NCBI RefSeq assembly: GCF_025685605.1
Contig: NZ_JAGTUT010000001.1
Coordinates: 1,116,001 to 1,180,000, forward strand
DNA: 64,000 bases
Direction of reading: 5' to 3'
Origin: Granulicella arctica
GTDB lineage: Bacteria; Acidobacteriota; Terriglobia; Terriglobales; Acidobacteriaceae
Each line of letters opens with the position of its first letter. The stretch's first letter is position 1. The notes below the pieces were generated by a model, which did no database searches, was not told where the DNA came from, and worked only from the letters and a program-made list of their open reading frames with translations. The translations under genes and the position numbers were made by a program. Below, one piece after another: positions 42,965-53,134 of the stretch.

Positions 42965-43431
42965 CATTAGAATGAACGACTTAGATACCTTTTGAGAACT
43001 TGCAAGTGGATTGCAACTGCCAAGTATGCTGTGATGAATGCTGGACACTCGGGTCTTCTCGTTACGCAAGCAAACAGTCAGCGTCTACACACGGCACATT
43101 TCGACTTGTCCGCGCAGTGGACAGCCTTCATTACAGAGGCTGTAGGTGCAACAGGTATCTCTATCTACTCCGAGATGGCAAGAGCAAAACGATATCCGCG
43201 AAGACACAATCCTAAAGACACCCCAAGCCAGGCTGTTGACGTCGCTTTTTACCTAAATAAACAAAGCTGCGGTGCGATCTTGAATCTGGCGACATCAGCG
43301 CTCTCCTAAGTGCTCACGCGGCAGCTGCTCGTCAATCGGCCTCCAAGCCGTTGCGCCGGAACCGCATCGTTCTGTGGCCCTCCGAAGCAAAGGATCCGTC
43401 GGTTTATTGAGGATGATGCCAAGCTTATTGC
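42965..43431. other. Intergenic region right of the tRNA fragment
   Basis: No gene of known family. Short frames (for example 43,000-43,215 and a TTG frame from 42,992) have no ribosome site. It separates the ATPase/tRNA boundary from the 3' end of the NHL/Ig gene. Confidence 0.5.
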
Positions 43432-46400
43432 TTACTGGATCGTGAGGCCAAGCGCAGCGCTACGTGCGACTCTTGACGTCAGATCTGTTGCGGTAATTGT
43501 GATGCTTCCGGTTGACGAGGATGCCTTCTGCGAAGGCGGAGCACAGCCGGTAATTGAAGCGAACAACGCGGCGAACAGCATCAGGGAGGTGATCCCGCTC
43601 AGCACTCCCCGCCGCTTTGCCGCCCAGGGCAGCGCGAAGAGGGAAAGCACGCCCAAGACGATTTCAACCGGACCACCATGGGGCATCGCTCCAATCGATG
43701 CGACCTCGGAACGATTGTTTGTGGAGATTGTGAGCTGAGTGGTCTGGGCGCCACTGGGATCTACTGCGATTGTCGATGCATTGAATGTGCAGATCACGTC
43801 GGAGGGTAGAGTGCCGCAGCTCAGGGTGACGGTTCCTGTGTAGCCGGGCGAGGGAGTCAGCGTAATTGTGGTGGAGCCCACCTGGCCGGAGGCGATGCTG
43901 AGTGACGCAGGAGAGGCGCTGAGCGAGAACATAGGAGGAAGCAATGTGAGCACGCCGCTGACGGTGCTGAAGCTGTAGTTGGTGGCTGCGAGCGTTCCCT
44001 GAGTGACTGTGATTGGATACGACCCTGCCAACGATGCGGTCGTCTCGGTGGTCGAAAGTATCGGAGTACCGGTGACGGTCGTGGCTACCGTATCATTGCT
44101 CACGAAGCCCGTAATTGCGTAGGTCAGTGCCGGGAGCGCTTGCGTTGGGTAGATGGATTGGTTGGCTGCGGTGACGGTGAGCACAGCCGGCGCGACCATG
44201 AAACTTACCGAACCCGTGCTGCTGGCGTTCTTCATATCGCCGAGGTAGTTCGCTGTGATCGTCGCTGCGCCCGTACTGGGAGCGATCTGCAGACTTGCCT
44301 GTCCGTTGGCATTGAGCGTCACAGCAGTCGCCGATCTGCCGTTCACTACAAAACTCACCGTGCCGGTTGGCGTGGTTGGTCCCGTCACGGTTGCGGTCAA
44401 CGTGATGGTCTGCCCGTAGACCGGGGCGATAGGGCTGTAGGTTACAACGGTGGTCGTCGTGTTGAGATGAGCGACACCCGTGCCGCTGAGCGCGACTGTC
44501 TGCGTGGAGCCTGGGTCGTTGAGTGCGTTGTCGGTGAGCGTAATCTGTCCCGTGGAGTTCGCAAGCGACGATGGGGTGAAGGTGACAGTCAGCACGCACG
44601 AGGCACCTGCCGCAAGCATTGTCGTTGTGCTGCAAGCCGCTGCACCACTACCCGAGAGCGCATAGCCGGTGGATGCACTCATGCTCGAGAGCGCCAATGT
44701 CTGGTTGCCTGGGTTATACAGGGTCACGCTCTGCGGACTACTCGCGGTGTTTATCACCTGGTAGCCGAAGGGGATGGCCGCGGCGGCGGAGCCCGCGATG
44801 GAGAGGATGCGATTCCCGGCAGTGTCGGACAGGTATACATTTCCAATCGGGTCCACCGCCAACGACTGCGCCGGTCCAGGGATTAGAGCTGCCACCGCAC
44901 TCGCTCCCTCGCCGCTATAGCTGCCGGGCCCATTTCTACCTGCGATCGTGGTGATCGTGCCACTCGGCGCGACCATCCGCACCTGGTTACCGGCAGCGAT
45001 ATAAAGATCGCCGGCTGCATCGGTCGCGACACCCGTAGGCGTCAGCAGGTCCGCTGAGATGGCTGGTCCGCCGTCTCCACTGTTGGAGGAGCCGCCGGTC
45101 ACGCCCGCGTAGGTCGAGATGGAGCCCTGGAAGTTGATAATGCCTGCAAGGATCGGTGTGACTTTGCGGATCACTGCATTGCCTGTGTCCGCAACGAATA
45201 TGTTGCCGTTTAGATCGATGGCGACTGCACTCGGCGCATTGAGCAAGGCAAGCTGCGGGACGCTGCCGTCGCCTGCGTAGCCCTGTCTTCCGGTGCCTGC
45301 CAACGTCACCACTATGCCGTTATGGGTGCTGAAGGCCCGCAAGGCATGGTTGCCTGTGTCGGCCACATAGAGGACGCCGGTGTTGTCCAGTGCGATGCCG
45401 GTTGGATTGTTCAACGTAGCGGAGGCCGCATAGCCGTTATCGCCTGCGTAACCCGAGGCGCCTGTACCTGCGATGGTGGAGAGCAGAGTCGTCGCGGCGG
45501 AGACTTCGCGAATGCGATTGTTCTTCGAGTCAGAGATGAAGAGATTACCGGCGGCGTCAACCGCTACGCCGGTGGGTCCATTCAGTTGGCCGGCGGTCGC
45601 GGCAGAGCCGTCGCCACCGTAGCCTGCGCTGCCGTTGCCAGCGACAACCGAAATGTTTCCTGTAGACGTGGTTATCTCGCGCACCACGTTGTTGCCGGTG
45701 TCCGCGAAGAAGTAGTTGCCCTGTCCATCGAACGTGCCTCCCTGCGGTGCATTGACCGTCGCTGACGCAGGTGCGGAACCATTGCCGCTGTTGCCTGGGT
45801 TCCCGTTTCCGGCAATCGTCGTGATGGGAGCGCCGTAAAAAGCTGCCGCCGGTGCGCGGCCGATGCCCTGCACCGGATCGAGATACACGCTGTTGTTGGA
45901 GTCAATTACCGCGAGTTGCGCGGTACGCAGGCCGGGTCCCTTGGGCGTGAAGGTGAGCGGAATCGTGCAGTAGGCGTTAGCCGAAAGCGCCGCACCCAGG
46001 CTGCAGCCTGAAAGTGTACCGAGGGTGAACTCTTTACCGGTGACTCTCACGGTCGAGGGCGTAAACGCTGCAACCGCCTGCAACTCGGCATTTTGCGAAG
46101 CCGAAGTCCCAACCATAACGGGTTCAAAGAATGGCGTCGGATAGATATTGCGGACGCGATTGTTTGACGTGTCGAAGACGGTCAGGCGTCCGCCGATGTT
46201 GGCCTTGATCCCTGTGGGAGTGAAGAAGGTTGCAGTTGCCGCCGGTCCACCGTCGCCCGTTTCACTCGCGGCACCGGTGCCTGCGAAGGCATTGACCACG
46301 CCGGTCAGGATGTTGAAGTTACGGATGTAGTCGTTTCCGCTGCTGTACTGCTCGATGTAGAGCGTACCCGCGTTATCGAAGCCTAGTCCTTGCGGTGAGG

Positions 46401-47448
46401 CAGTCTCGGCGCTGGTTCCAATGCCACCGTCGCCGGTTGTGCCCACTGTGCCTGTGCCCACCAGATTCGTGATCAGGCCCGCATTGATGTTTGCTAGCGT
46501 GAACTGCCCGTTGGCACCGGGTGAGGTCACCTGCCGCACCTGCTCGTCGCCGTAGTCGCCGATGTAGACGTTTTCAGCAGAGTCGAGGGCCAGACCACGC
46601 GGCGTGAGGAGCTTGGACGAGGTGGCAAGTCCACCGTTGCCGTCTGCTGCAGGGCTTGCCGCGGCTGCTCCCGTACCTGCTACGCCGTACACCTCGCTGT
46701 TATTCGGGTCAATCACACCGTTGATTGCTGCCGCCATCAGCACGGTGTCGCCAGTGGAGTTCGAGACGAACATGTTACCTGCCGGATCGAACATGAAGAT
46801 GTACGGGTTATCGAGAGAGGTAGTCAGCGGAGTGGTGGGTTTAGCGTTGTTTGGAACGATCCGTTTGGCCGTGCCTGGCTGACCCATCAGCACTGTGATG
46901 ATGCCAGTCGTGTGGTCGACACGTCGGATGACCTGGTTGACCACGTCTGCGATGACCATGTCTCCGTCACGATCGAAGCGTACACATCGTGGCGCATTGA
47001 AGACCGCCTGCGTCGCCAGGCAGCCATCGCCCAGCGAGTCGGTCGCGGTGGCGCATACAGAGGGCGCGGTAGCTCCCGTTGCATAGAGTTGGCCGGCGAC
47101 GACTGTCATCACGCCCGTGTTGATGTCCATGCGGTGGATGACGTTATCGCCGAAGTCCGCAAAGTACAGGTTGCCAGCCGCGTCAGCTTCACCGGTCGTG
47201 GGGCCGTTGAGAATGGTCTGAGTCGATACGCACCCATCTCCATACGTATCGGTCGCACCGCTACAAAGTGGCACAACTGCGCCGCCTGCATAAGTCGTCA
47301 CCATCGGCACATACTGTGCCGCAGGTGTTGACTGCGCCGAGACAGTTGGCGCCAGCAAAGCGAGCAGCATGACAGACAAAGTTGCCTGCACAGGAACGAG
47401 GATAGAGCCGCTGTATTGCGCAAGACGGCGAAGAATCGTGAGTCTCAT
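43432..47448 (-). CDS. Giant secreted NHL-repeat / Ig-like protein
   Basis: A 1338-residue exported protein. The signal peptide ends near VSAQS. Then come two sets of NHL beta-propeller repeats (units such as GNLFISDSKNNRIREV and GTGASGYAGD; about residues 45-430 and 540-880) separated by a choice-of-anchor-like Ig stretch. After 890 come Ig-like Big_3-type domains (TTTTVVTYSPIAPVYGQTIT), an MBG/YDG domain (VTAANQSIYPTQALPALTY), another Ig stretch, and a C-terminal membrane pair (VEIVLGVLSLFALPWAAKRR; ITSLMLFAALFASITGC) probably for anchoring. This architecture is common in Terriglobia; roles in adhesion or polysaccharide binding are guessed. It follows the TonB receptor by 45 bases and is likely co-transcribed. 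Confidence 0.9.
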   Translation of the reverse strand: MRLTILRRLAQYSGSILVPVQATLSVMLLALLAPTVSAQSTPAAQYVPMVTTYAGGAVVPLCSGATDTYGDGCVSTQTILNGPTTGEADAAGNLYFADFGDNVIHRMDINTGVMTVVAGQLYATGATAPSVCATATDSLGDGCLATQAVFNAPRCVRFDRDGDMVIADVVNQVIRRVDHTTGIITVLMGQPGTAKRIVPNNAKPTTPLTTSLDNPYIFMFDPAGNMFVSNSTGDTVLMAAAINGVIDPNNSEVYGVAGTGAAAASPAADGNGGLATSSKLLTPRGLALDSAENVYIGDYGDEQVRQVTSPGANGQFTLANINAGLITNLVGTGTVGTTGDGGIGTSAETASPQGLGFDNAGTLYIEQYSSGNDYIRNFNILTGVVNAFAGTGAASETGDGGPAATATFFTPTGIKANIGGRLTVFDTSNNRVRNIYPTPFFEPVMVGTSASQNAELQAVAAFTPSTVRVTGKEFTLGTLSGCSLGAALSANAYCTIPLTFTPKGPGLRTAQLAVIDSNNSVYLDPVQGIGRAPAAAFYGAPITTIAGNGNPGNSGNGSAPASATVNAPQGGTFDGQGNYFFADTGNNVVREITTSTGNISVVAGNGSAGYGGDGSAATAGQLNGPTGVAVDAAGNLFISDSKNNRIREVSAATTLLSTIAGTGASGYAGDNGYAASATLNNPTGIALDNTGVLYVADTGNHALRAFSTHNGIVVTLAGTGRQGYAGDGSVPQLALLNAPSAVAIDLNGNIFVADTGNAVIRKVTPILAGIINFQGSISTYAGVTGGSSNSGDGGPAISADLLTPTGVATDAAGDLYIAAGNQVRMVAPSGTITTIAGRNGPGSYSGEGASAVAALIPGPAQSLAVDPIGNVYLSDTAGNRILSIAGSAAAAIPFGYQVINTASSPQSVTLYNPGNQTLALSSMSASTGYALSGSGAAACSTTTMLAAGASCVLTVTFTPSSLANSTGQITLTDNALNDPGSTQTVALSGTGVAHLNTTTTVVTYSPIAPVYGQTITLTATVTGPTTPTGTVSFVVNGRSATAVTLNANGQASLQIAPSTGAATITANYLGDMKNASSTGSVSFMVAPAVLTVTAANQSIYPTQALPALTYAITGFVSNDTVATTVTGTPILSTTETTASLAGSYPITVTQGTLAATNYSFSTVSGVLTLLPPMFSLSASPASLSIASGQVGSTTITLTPSPGYTGTVTLSCGTLPSDVICTFNASTIAVDPSGAQTTQLTISTNNRSEVASIGAMPHGGPVEIVLGVLSLFALPWAAKRRGVLSGITSLMLFAALFASITGCAPPSQKASSSTGSITITATDLTSRVARSAALGLTIQ

Positions 47449-47493
47449 CGGAGTATGACCTTTGGCAGAAAAAGTAGAGAGTGATGCGAAGCT

Positions 47494-50400
47494 TTAGAAG
47501 TCGAGACGAACCGCGAGCTGGATCTGCCGAGAGGGATAAACACTGCTATAACCCGGAACAAAGTCACCATACGTGCTGCTGGACAGATCGCTGTTCGGCG
47601 TCTTGAAGTTGGTGTGATTTGTAACGTTGAAAGCCTCGCACCGGAACTGCAGCCGCAGCGACTCTTGCAGGGGGAAGCTCTTCTGCAAGCCCAGATCCGC
47701 ATTGAGGTAGCGGGGTCCGCGGATTACATTGCGTGCAATGTTCCCATAGGGAGTGGTGCCGCCGGCGGAAGCTGCTGTTGGTACCGTGACCGAGGTTCCG
47801 TCAGGATTACCTGAAGTTCCGGCGAGCACATTCCCATAGCCCGATGCCGGGTTGTAGGTCCACTGGCGACGAGGATTTATAACATTCTTTACGGAGCCGT
47901 TCAGGTTGGGCCGATAGGTCACCAGGTCGCTGGTGAGATCGTTGTCGGCCGGGGTGTAGTAGATGTTGATCGGAAGGCCCGCGTTGAGGCGCGTAATCGT
48001 GGTAAGCGTCCAGTTCGAGAGCGTCTGGCGCACCATACGATTGTGCAGCCTGCTCTTGTAGGGGATCTTCCAGACTGCACCCAACGAGTCGTTCCAGCGC
48101 TGGTCGTAACCGGAGGTTCCATCGTTGTAGTGTGGATTGCGCAAAGAGATAAATTCGTTGTCGCCGTTCGCTTCTTCAAGCGATGCTGATGCGTTATCGA
48201 ACGCATGCGACCAGGTAAAGGAGTTTGTGAAAAAAAGGCCGCCATTAGAGCGATGCGTTAGGTTGGCCTGCAGCGAGTTGTATCGCAGGAAGCCTGCCGA
48301 GTCACTCTCATGAATGTCTGTGAAGTTCTGCAGTGGACGGCGCGTTATAGGACTGGCCGCCGTGTAATTGAGCGGAACCGAACTTCCTGCAAGCTGCGGT
48401 GTCCCCTCGTTATAGTCGGCAAGTACGCGGAGATGGACACCATGCGTTCCGACGTAGGAGACGTTGAGGAGCGTGTCTTTATCCAACTCTACCTGCGCTC
48501 CCAGCGAATAGCTCTGCACGTAACCCGGTGCACTATGGCGTGGGATGTAGTAGACCGCGCTGGTGGCCGTTGAGAAATTCTGCGAGGAGAGAGCGCTACT
48601 TGGATAACCCTGCATCGTCGTCCGAAAGCAGGCGAGCGACTCGCTGCCGTTTGGGCACGCCGCCTCTGGAGACGTGGCTGCGAAGGGCGCCGACTGGGTG
48701 ACGGTTGTCTCGATCGTCGTGGGAGGATTGCTCAACAGATCCGACTCGGACCCATAGCGGTTGAACTGGATGAAGCTTAGTCCGTAGCCTCCGCGCAGCA
48801 CGATCTTCGGGCGCAGTGAATACGCAAAGCCGAACCGAGGCGCGAAGTCATCCAACTTTGGATTGACCAACGCCTCGTTGTAGATCGAGCCGCCGCTGCT
48901 GAGTTCGAGGGCGTTTGTGGTGGGATCGAAGTTCACCAGCGGCTGGCCCTTCGCGCGTTCCGGGGTAGAAAACTCGTACCGCAGTCCGTAGTTCAGTACC
49001 AGACGCGGAAAGATCTTCCACGTGTCTTCAGCGTAGGCGTAATCGTAGTCGAAATACTCCTTGTCGACGCTGTAGTTACTCAACTCATAAGTATCTCGGG
49101 CTCCGAAGATAAAGTCGGCCATTGCGTACGACTGCCGCCTTCCGATTGAACTGGCGGGCTTGCCACAGCAGTTCAGATAACTGAACTCTCCACTGTAGGT
49201 ATCCACCCCCAGCAACGGCGAGCCGGGATCGACAACCTCGCTTACATGTTCCCACTCGTACCCGAAGCTGAAGCTGTGCTTGCCCTTGGCTACCGTATAG
49301 CTGCCCTTCAGGTCATCGGTGGTGGGGCTTGAGAATTGGTTCTCAGTGGCCTCGACGCCAAATCCGCTGAAGTCAAGGAGGTCCTGGGTGTTCAATCCGG
49401 AGGGGCGCAGGAGTGGAGAGACCGGATAGGGGATGCCATAGGGAGAATAGAAGTTGGCCATGCCCTGGTTGTATGGAACCTTGCCACTACTGGTTGTCGT
49501 CACGCCGAAGCGGAGATCCAGTACTGAGTTAGCCGTTAGAACGTACGTCGCGCCGGCCACGCCACTGGAGGTCAATACGCTTACGTGGCCGAAACCGTTG
49601 CCGCCCGCAGATCCCGTAATACTTTCGGGCGCGAGGATGTGTTGCGACTGTTTCGAGACGCGTACGAAGGTCTGCAGCTTGTTGCCGAAGTACTTGTCCA
49701 GCCGGATGTCACCAATGTCGCTGAAGTTATGTCCTGGCTGCAGCGAGACGAAGTTAGCACCCAGCCCGGGATTCTGCGTGACGCTCGGGTCCGGTAGCGC
49801 TGCCAGTACAGCCGCGGCAAACGGCGTGAAGTCCGCCTTTGGAATGATGCCGGTTGTGTACTCTTTGCTGGTCATCGGATTCTGGACGGGTACCGGCGTG
49901 CCGGTCTCGTTATAGAGAATGCCGTTGCGTTGATCCATCGTGGGCAGAGTCGCTGATTCGATGGTGCGCGTCGACTGACGCAGTCCTTGATAGTCAATGA
50001 AAAAGAACATGTCCCGCACCTTCGGGATCCTCCAACCGAAGGTCCCTCCGAACTGGTTTTGCACCAGCGTGGGCTTCTTGCCAGTGCCATAGAACGGACC
50101 ATAAGCATTCAGCGCAGTATTGCGCAGATAGTCGAAGGCACCGCCATGCGGCCGATCGCTGCCGCTCTTGGTCTTCACGTTCACGATCGCTCCGCCGGCG
50201 CGGCCGTACTCAGCCGGAAAGTTGCTCGTGATGATCGTGTATTCCTGCACCGCGTCGGCCTGCTCAGCAACGGCCTGGTTATTGAAGCCCTGGTTGGCCT
50301 CCTGATATGAGTTATTGTCCAGACCATCCAACTGAAAATTGTTCACTGACGAGCGATTACCGTTGACCACGATCGACCCGCGCCGTTGCTGAACCGAGGT

Positions 50401-50946
50401 ATTTTGCAATGATCCCACCTGAACCCCGGGGGCCAGCAGCGCGAGATCCGTGTACTCGCGACCGTTCAGCGGCAGGCTCACGATATGCTTGCCCTCGATT
50501 GTCGTGCTCTGCTCTCCGGATTCGGTCTGCAATCCAAGATTGTCGACCATCACCGTAACGGTCGAGTTCGTCTTGCCGATTGAAAGCGGTACGTCGATCT
50601 GCTTTTTCGCCGAGACCACCACATCGAACTGCCTGGTAACCGATGGCGCAAAGCCGGCTGCGTCGACGGTCATCGTATAACTTCCCGCCTGCACATCCGG
50701 GAATACATACTGCCCCTGGGAGTTGGTTGTGCGCGTAAGATCGGTCTTCAACTCCACATTGTGCAATATGACGGTGGCTCCCGCGACGGTGGCTCCGCCG
50801 GGATCGCTTATCGTTCCGTTCACTGTGCCGCTGTCGAACTGAGCGCAAGCCGAGGGAACAGCAAGCGCTACTGTTATAGCTATGACCAATAAGCCAAGTA
50901 TGCGAAACCATGCAGGCTGTGAAGGGGAGGTAGAGATGAGTTGCAT
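47494..50946 (-). CDS. TonB-dependent receptor, Oar-like
   Basis: A 1150-residue outer-membrane receptor. Signal peptide (ILGLLVIAITVALAVPSACAQ), a CarboxypepD_reg/CNA-B domain (NGTISDPGGATVAGATVILH to DAAGFAPSV), a plug with STTIEGKHIVSLPLNGREYTD, and a barrel of about 850 residues ending in aromatic-rich strands (RQIQLAVRLDF, C-terminal Phe). Acidobacteria hold many of these; they import glycans, peptides or siderophores, and no ligand is evident. ATG 50,946 has TGGAGAACG upstream; the longer ORF adds eight residues. The next gene on the strand is the NHL/Ig protein; the membrane regulator at 51,346 is upstream. Confidence 0.93.
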   Translation of the reverse strand: MQLISTSPSQPAWFRILGLLVIAITVALAVPSACAQFDSGTVNGTISDPGGATVAGATVILHNVELKTDLTRTTNSQGQYVFPDVQAGSYTMTVDAAGFAPSVTRQFDVVVSAKKQIDVPLSIGKTNSTVTVMVDNLGLQTESGEQSTTIEGKHIVSLPLNGREYTDLALLAPGVQVGSLQNTSVQQRRGSIVVNGNRSSVNNFQLDGLDNNSYQEANQGFNNQAVAEQADAVQEYTIITSNFPAEYGRAGGAIVNVKTKSGSDRPHGGAFDYLRNTALNAYGPFYGTGKKPTLVQNQFGGTFGWRIPKVRDMFFFIDYQGLRQSTRTIESATLPTMDQRNGILYNETGTPVPVQNPMTSKEYTTGIIPKADFTPFAAAVLAALPDPSVTQNPGLGANFVSLQPGHNFSDIGDIRLDKYFGNKLQTFVRVSKQSQHILAPESITGSAGGNGFGHVSVLTSSGVAGATYVLTANSVLDLRFGVTTTSSGKVPYNQGMANFYSPYGIPYPVSPLLRPSGLNTQDLLDFSGFGVEATENQFSSPTTDDLKGSYTVAKGKHSFSFGYEWEHVSEVVDPGSPLLGVDTYSGEFSYLNCCGKPASSIGRRQSYAMADFIFGARDTYELSNYSVDKEYFDYDYAYAEDTWKIFPRLVLNYGLRYEFSTPERAKGQPLVNFDPTTNALELSSGGSIYNEALVNPKLDDFAPRFGFAYSLRPKIVLRGGYGLSFIQFNRYGSESDLLSNPPTTIETTVTQSAPFAATSPEAACPNGSESLACFRTTMQGYPSSALSSQNFSTATSAVYYIPRHSAPGYVQSYSLGAQVELDKDTLLNVSYVGTHGVHLRVLADYNEGTPQLAGSSVPLNYTAASPITRRPLQNFTDIHESDSAGFLRYNSLQANLTHRSNGGLFFTNSFTWSHAFDNASASLEEANGDNEFISLRNPHYNDGTSGYDQRWNDSLGAVWKIPYKSRLHNRMVRQTLSNWTLTTITRLNAGLPINIYYTPADNDLTSDLVTYRPNLNGSVKNVINPRRQWTYNPASGYGNVLAGTSGNPDGTSVTVPTAASAGGTTPYGNIARNVIRGPRYLNADLGLQKSFPLQESLRLQFRCEAFNVTNHTNFKTPNSDLSSSTYGDFVPGYSSVYPSRQIQLAVRLDF

Positions 50947-51345
50947 AACGAGCGTTCTCCATGCATTCAAAGCCTAGGTGCAATTAAGCTTGGATTTGGG
51001 CTGACAGTTCGACACTAGACAGCCTTCACGCAGCGGACAACGGTGGCCAAGGTGAATCACGGTGCGTACACTCCTGATTCAGCCTTCTCCGCAACACTTA
51101 TTAATTCCCTAACAAAGCCGCAATATAGTAGTGCTATATTTTGTTGTTTGATTTTCTCGGCGATCGAGACTGGTTCTTGGGATACGCCCTCAGACCTTGG
51201 ATCTCTACCAGATTTTCTAGATATAAGCGGTGCGCAACCGCCACGCTTTGACGAGTGTTCCTGCAGACCGATCTGTCTGGATAACGGGCTTGCATGTTGA
51301 AGGCTTGCCCGAGATATCAACGTGGCACGGCTGTAGAGACAGGCG
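50947..51345. other. Intergenic, promoter region of the TonB receptor
   Basis: About 400 bases between the regulator stop and the receptor start, both minus strand. No gene, repeat or hairpin was recognised; it is AT-richer than its flanks around 51,115-51,150. Confidence 0.5.
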
Positions 51346-52680
51346 CTAGCGGATATGCGCGGCCAGCACGTGGAGGTTGCTGACACCTTCTCGAATCAGA
51401 TCGCTTTGCAGGAGCACGTCGAAGTTGCGGAGTGAGCCGTCCTTCTGACGCGCTCGGTCGAGGACCGGTTGAAGGAGCTTATCGTTCTGCAGAAAGTCTG
51501 CCCCCGCAAAGACTGCAACCATCGTGGTGCCCTGAATCAGCAACACTCGGCCGCTCCCCTGCGTGTTCTCAGTAAGCGAGAGAAGTGTGAGACCACCCTG
51601 CACGCCATTCTTCACCGTCCATTGATAGCGTGCCTTTTCGCCCGGCTGAGGGGTGAGGTTGTCGACGGTGAACAGATCCTGGTCGACATCCCAGTGCATC
51701 TTCAGGGTGGGACCCGTCTGGAAGAGTTGCGCCCAGGGATTGTAGCTTTGGGTGCCAATCAAAATGAGATTACTATCGCGCAGATCTCCAGGGGAGACAT
51801 CGCGGGCGAAGCGGACTTCTACATGCGTGTTGCTCGCCTGGGGGAGGCGCTCGATGCGTGAGACGAAGTGCAAATCGGACATGGGAGTGTAGAAGCGCGT
51901 TCCCAGCGAGCTGACCATCGTGTCCCGCGAGGACGCATCATCCTGATAGTTCTGCTGAGTGTAGGCGTTGAGGTCCACGATCCGTTTGCTGAGCACCTCG
52001 TACATGTTCAGACCCGCGTCGCCAGTGACGATCAGAGTAGGGCGATCTGCGGTGAAGAGTGTATTCCAAAGTGGTGCGCCAAGGTTGTGGGTTGTCAGCC
52101 AGTGCTGGTGAACGACAGGCCATGCAACCTCTGCTGCAAGCACCAGCCCTGCAACGATGGCAAGAACAAGTGCCCAGTGTGACTGTTTTGAGCGGAGCGC
52201 TTGCGTCGAGATAAATGCGGCCAAGGCAGATGACCTCACGGAGGGTGCGATGCCAAGTAAGGCGGGTAACTCTTCGACGTTGGCCGATGGAATCTCTATG
52301 GGTAGCAAGTTCAGCTGAGGTTGGGCGATGAACTGCGCGATGTAGGCCCCCTTCGGGATCTCGATGCGCATCGTGTCAGCGGAACCTTCGGTGAGGTAAT
52401 AGGTCAGGAGCCGTTGACGCAGCGAGCGAGCAGTGCCGCGCACGATGTTATCGTCGCTCGAGTTGTAGCCGGGGGAGCGGTTGAAGACATGTATGCCGAT
52501 CTGTTGTTCAGTCAGGCTCTCATAGTCGCCTTCGATCGACCGCCCCACAGTATAAGACAAGAAAGAACACAGCCGCGGCGACTTGGCAAAGCTCTCGCTG
52601 GATATGATCCGGGCAAGGCCTTCCAACCATGGGCTGCTCTCGTCCGATGTGATTTCCTGCTCCTGCAAGGTGCTCGGCAC
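51346..52680 (-). CDS. Single-pass membrane regulator with cyclase-associated N-terminal domain
   Basis: A 444-residue protein. Residues about 15-115 are the domain often found ahead of adenylate cyclases or TPR regulators in Acidobacteria (SPRLCSFLSYTVGRSIEGD, LTEQQIGIHVFNRSPGYN, NIVRGTARSLRQRLLTYY, MRIEIPKGAYIAQF). A single membrane helix follows (HWALVLAIVAGLVLAAEVAW, near 170). The C-terminal 240 residues have no known family and would lie outside the cytoplasm. The N-terminal part is a probable DNA- or protein-binding winged helix. GTG start at 52,680 with AAGGAAC. Its place before a TonB receptor and a secreted protein suggests signal transfer for that locus. Confidence 0.75.
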   Translation of the reverse strand: MPSTLQEQEITSDESSPWLEGLARIISSESFAKSPRLCSFLSYTVGRSIEGDYESLTEQQIGIHVFNRSPGYNSSDDNIVRGTARSLRQRLLTYYLTEGSADTMRIEIPKGAYIAQFIAQPQLNLLPIEIPSANVEELPALLGIAPSVRSSALAAFISTQALRSKQSHWALVLAIVAGLVLAAEVAWPVVHQHWLTTHNLGAPLWNTLFTADRPTLIVTGDAGLNMYEVLSKRIVDLNAYTQQNYQDDASSRDTMVSSLGTRFYTPMSDLHFVSRIERLPQASNTHVEVRFARDVSPGDLRDSNLILIGTQSYNPWAQLFQTGPTLKMHWDVDQDLFTVDNLTPQPGEKARYQWTVKNGVQGGLTLLSLTENTQGSGRVLLIQGTTMVAVFAGADFLQNDKLLQPVLDRARQKDGSLRNFDVLLQSDLIREGVSNLHVLAAHIR

Positions 52681-53134
52681 GCGTGTGTTCCTTCGTCCTG
52701 GTGGGAGACCGTCTCTGTAGCTTTCAGTAGAAGGGTCGATCCGCTGTAGTCGCGCTTCGATCAGTCTAGCCCGGCATTCAGCGGCTCATTGTGACAGCCC
52801 CGTCAATATAGCGATAGAGCCGTCTCCTTACACCGTGATTCACGCTGGCAGAAGTTGTCAGACTATATAGAATTCGAGGGCCTGCTGGACTTAGAGGTCC
52901 AAGTGCAAGCCTTTGTACGGCCGAGGTGTTGGGTCCGATTCTCAGATGTCAACGAATAAATGATCGCTACAGTCGAGCTGCTCTTGTGGCATTGCCGCGA
53001 TCAGCGTAAGTGCTCCATGAGAATCACCGTGTTTCACCTGCCGCTCACGTAGTAGCACGAGTCGAGAGCAGACTAGCCTGGCAGAAGTGACGATCGCCGC
53101 TCCCCAAGGAATTGGAGTTGCAAACAGGAGAGCT
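52681..53134. other. Divergent intergenic region, regulator/GDSL
   Basis: 454 bases with promoters for the minus-strand regulator and plus-strand hydrolase. No gene or repeat recognised. Confidence 0.5.

Noticed and set aside
42689..43069. Minus-strand ORF of 126 codons containing WWPETGSNRRRRPFQG
   Set aside because: This peptide is the reverse translation of the tRNA-Phe 3' half, a known annotation artefact, not a protein gene.
42992..43309. 105-codon plus-strand ORF with TTG start right of the tRNA fragment
   Set aside because: No ribosome site, no recognisable family, odd composition; treated as non-coding.
44093..47331. Several 60-250 codon ORFs on both strands inside the NHL/Ig gene, and regularly spaced repeats
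   Set aside because: They are shadows of repetitive coding sequence; the repeats code for propeller units and have no CRISPR-like spacer pattern.
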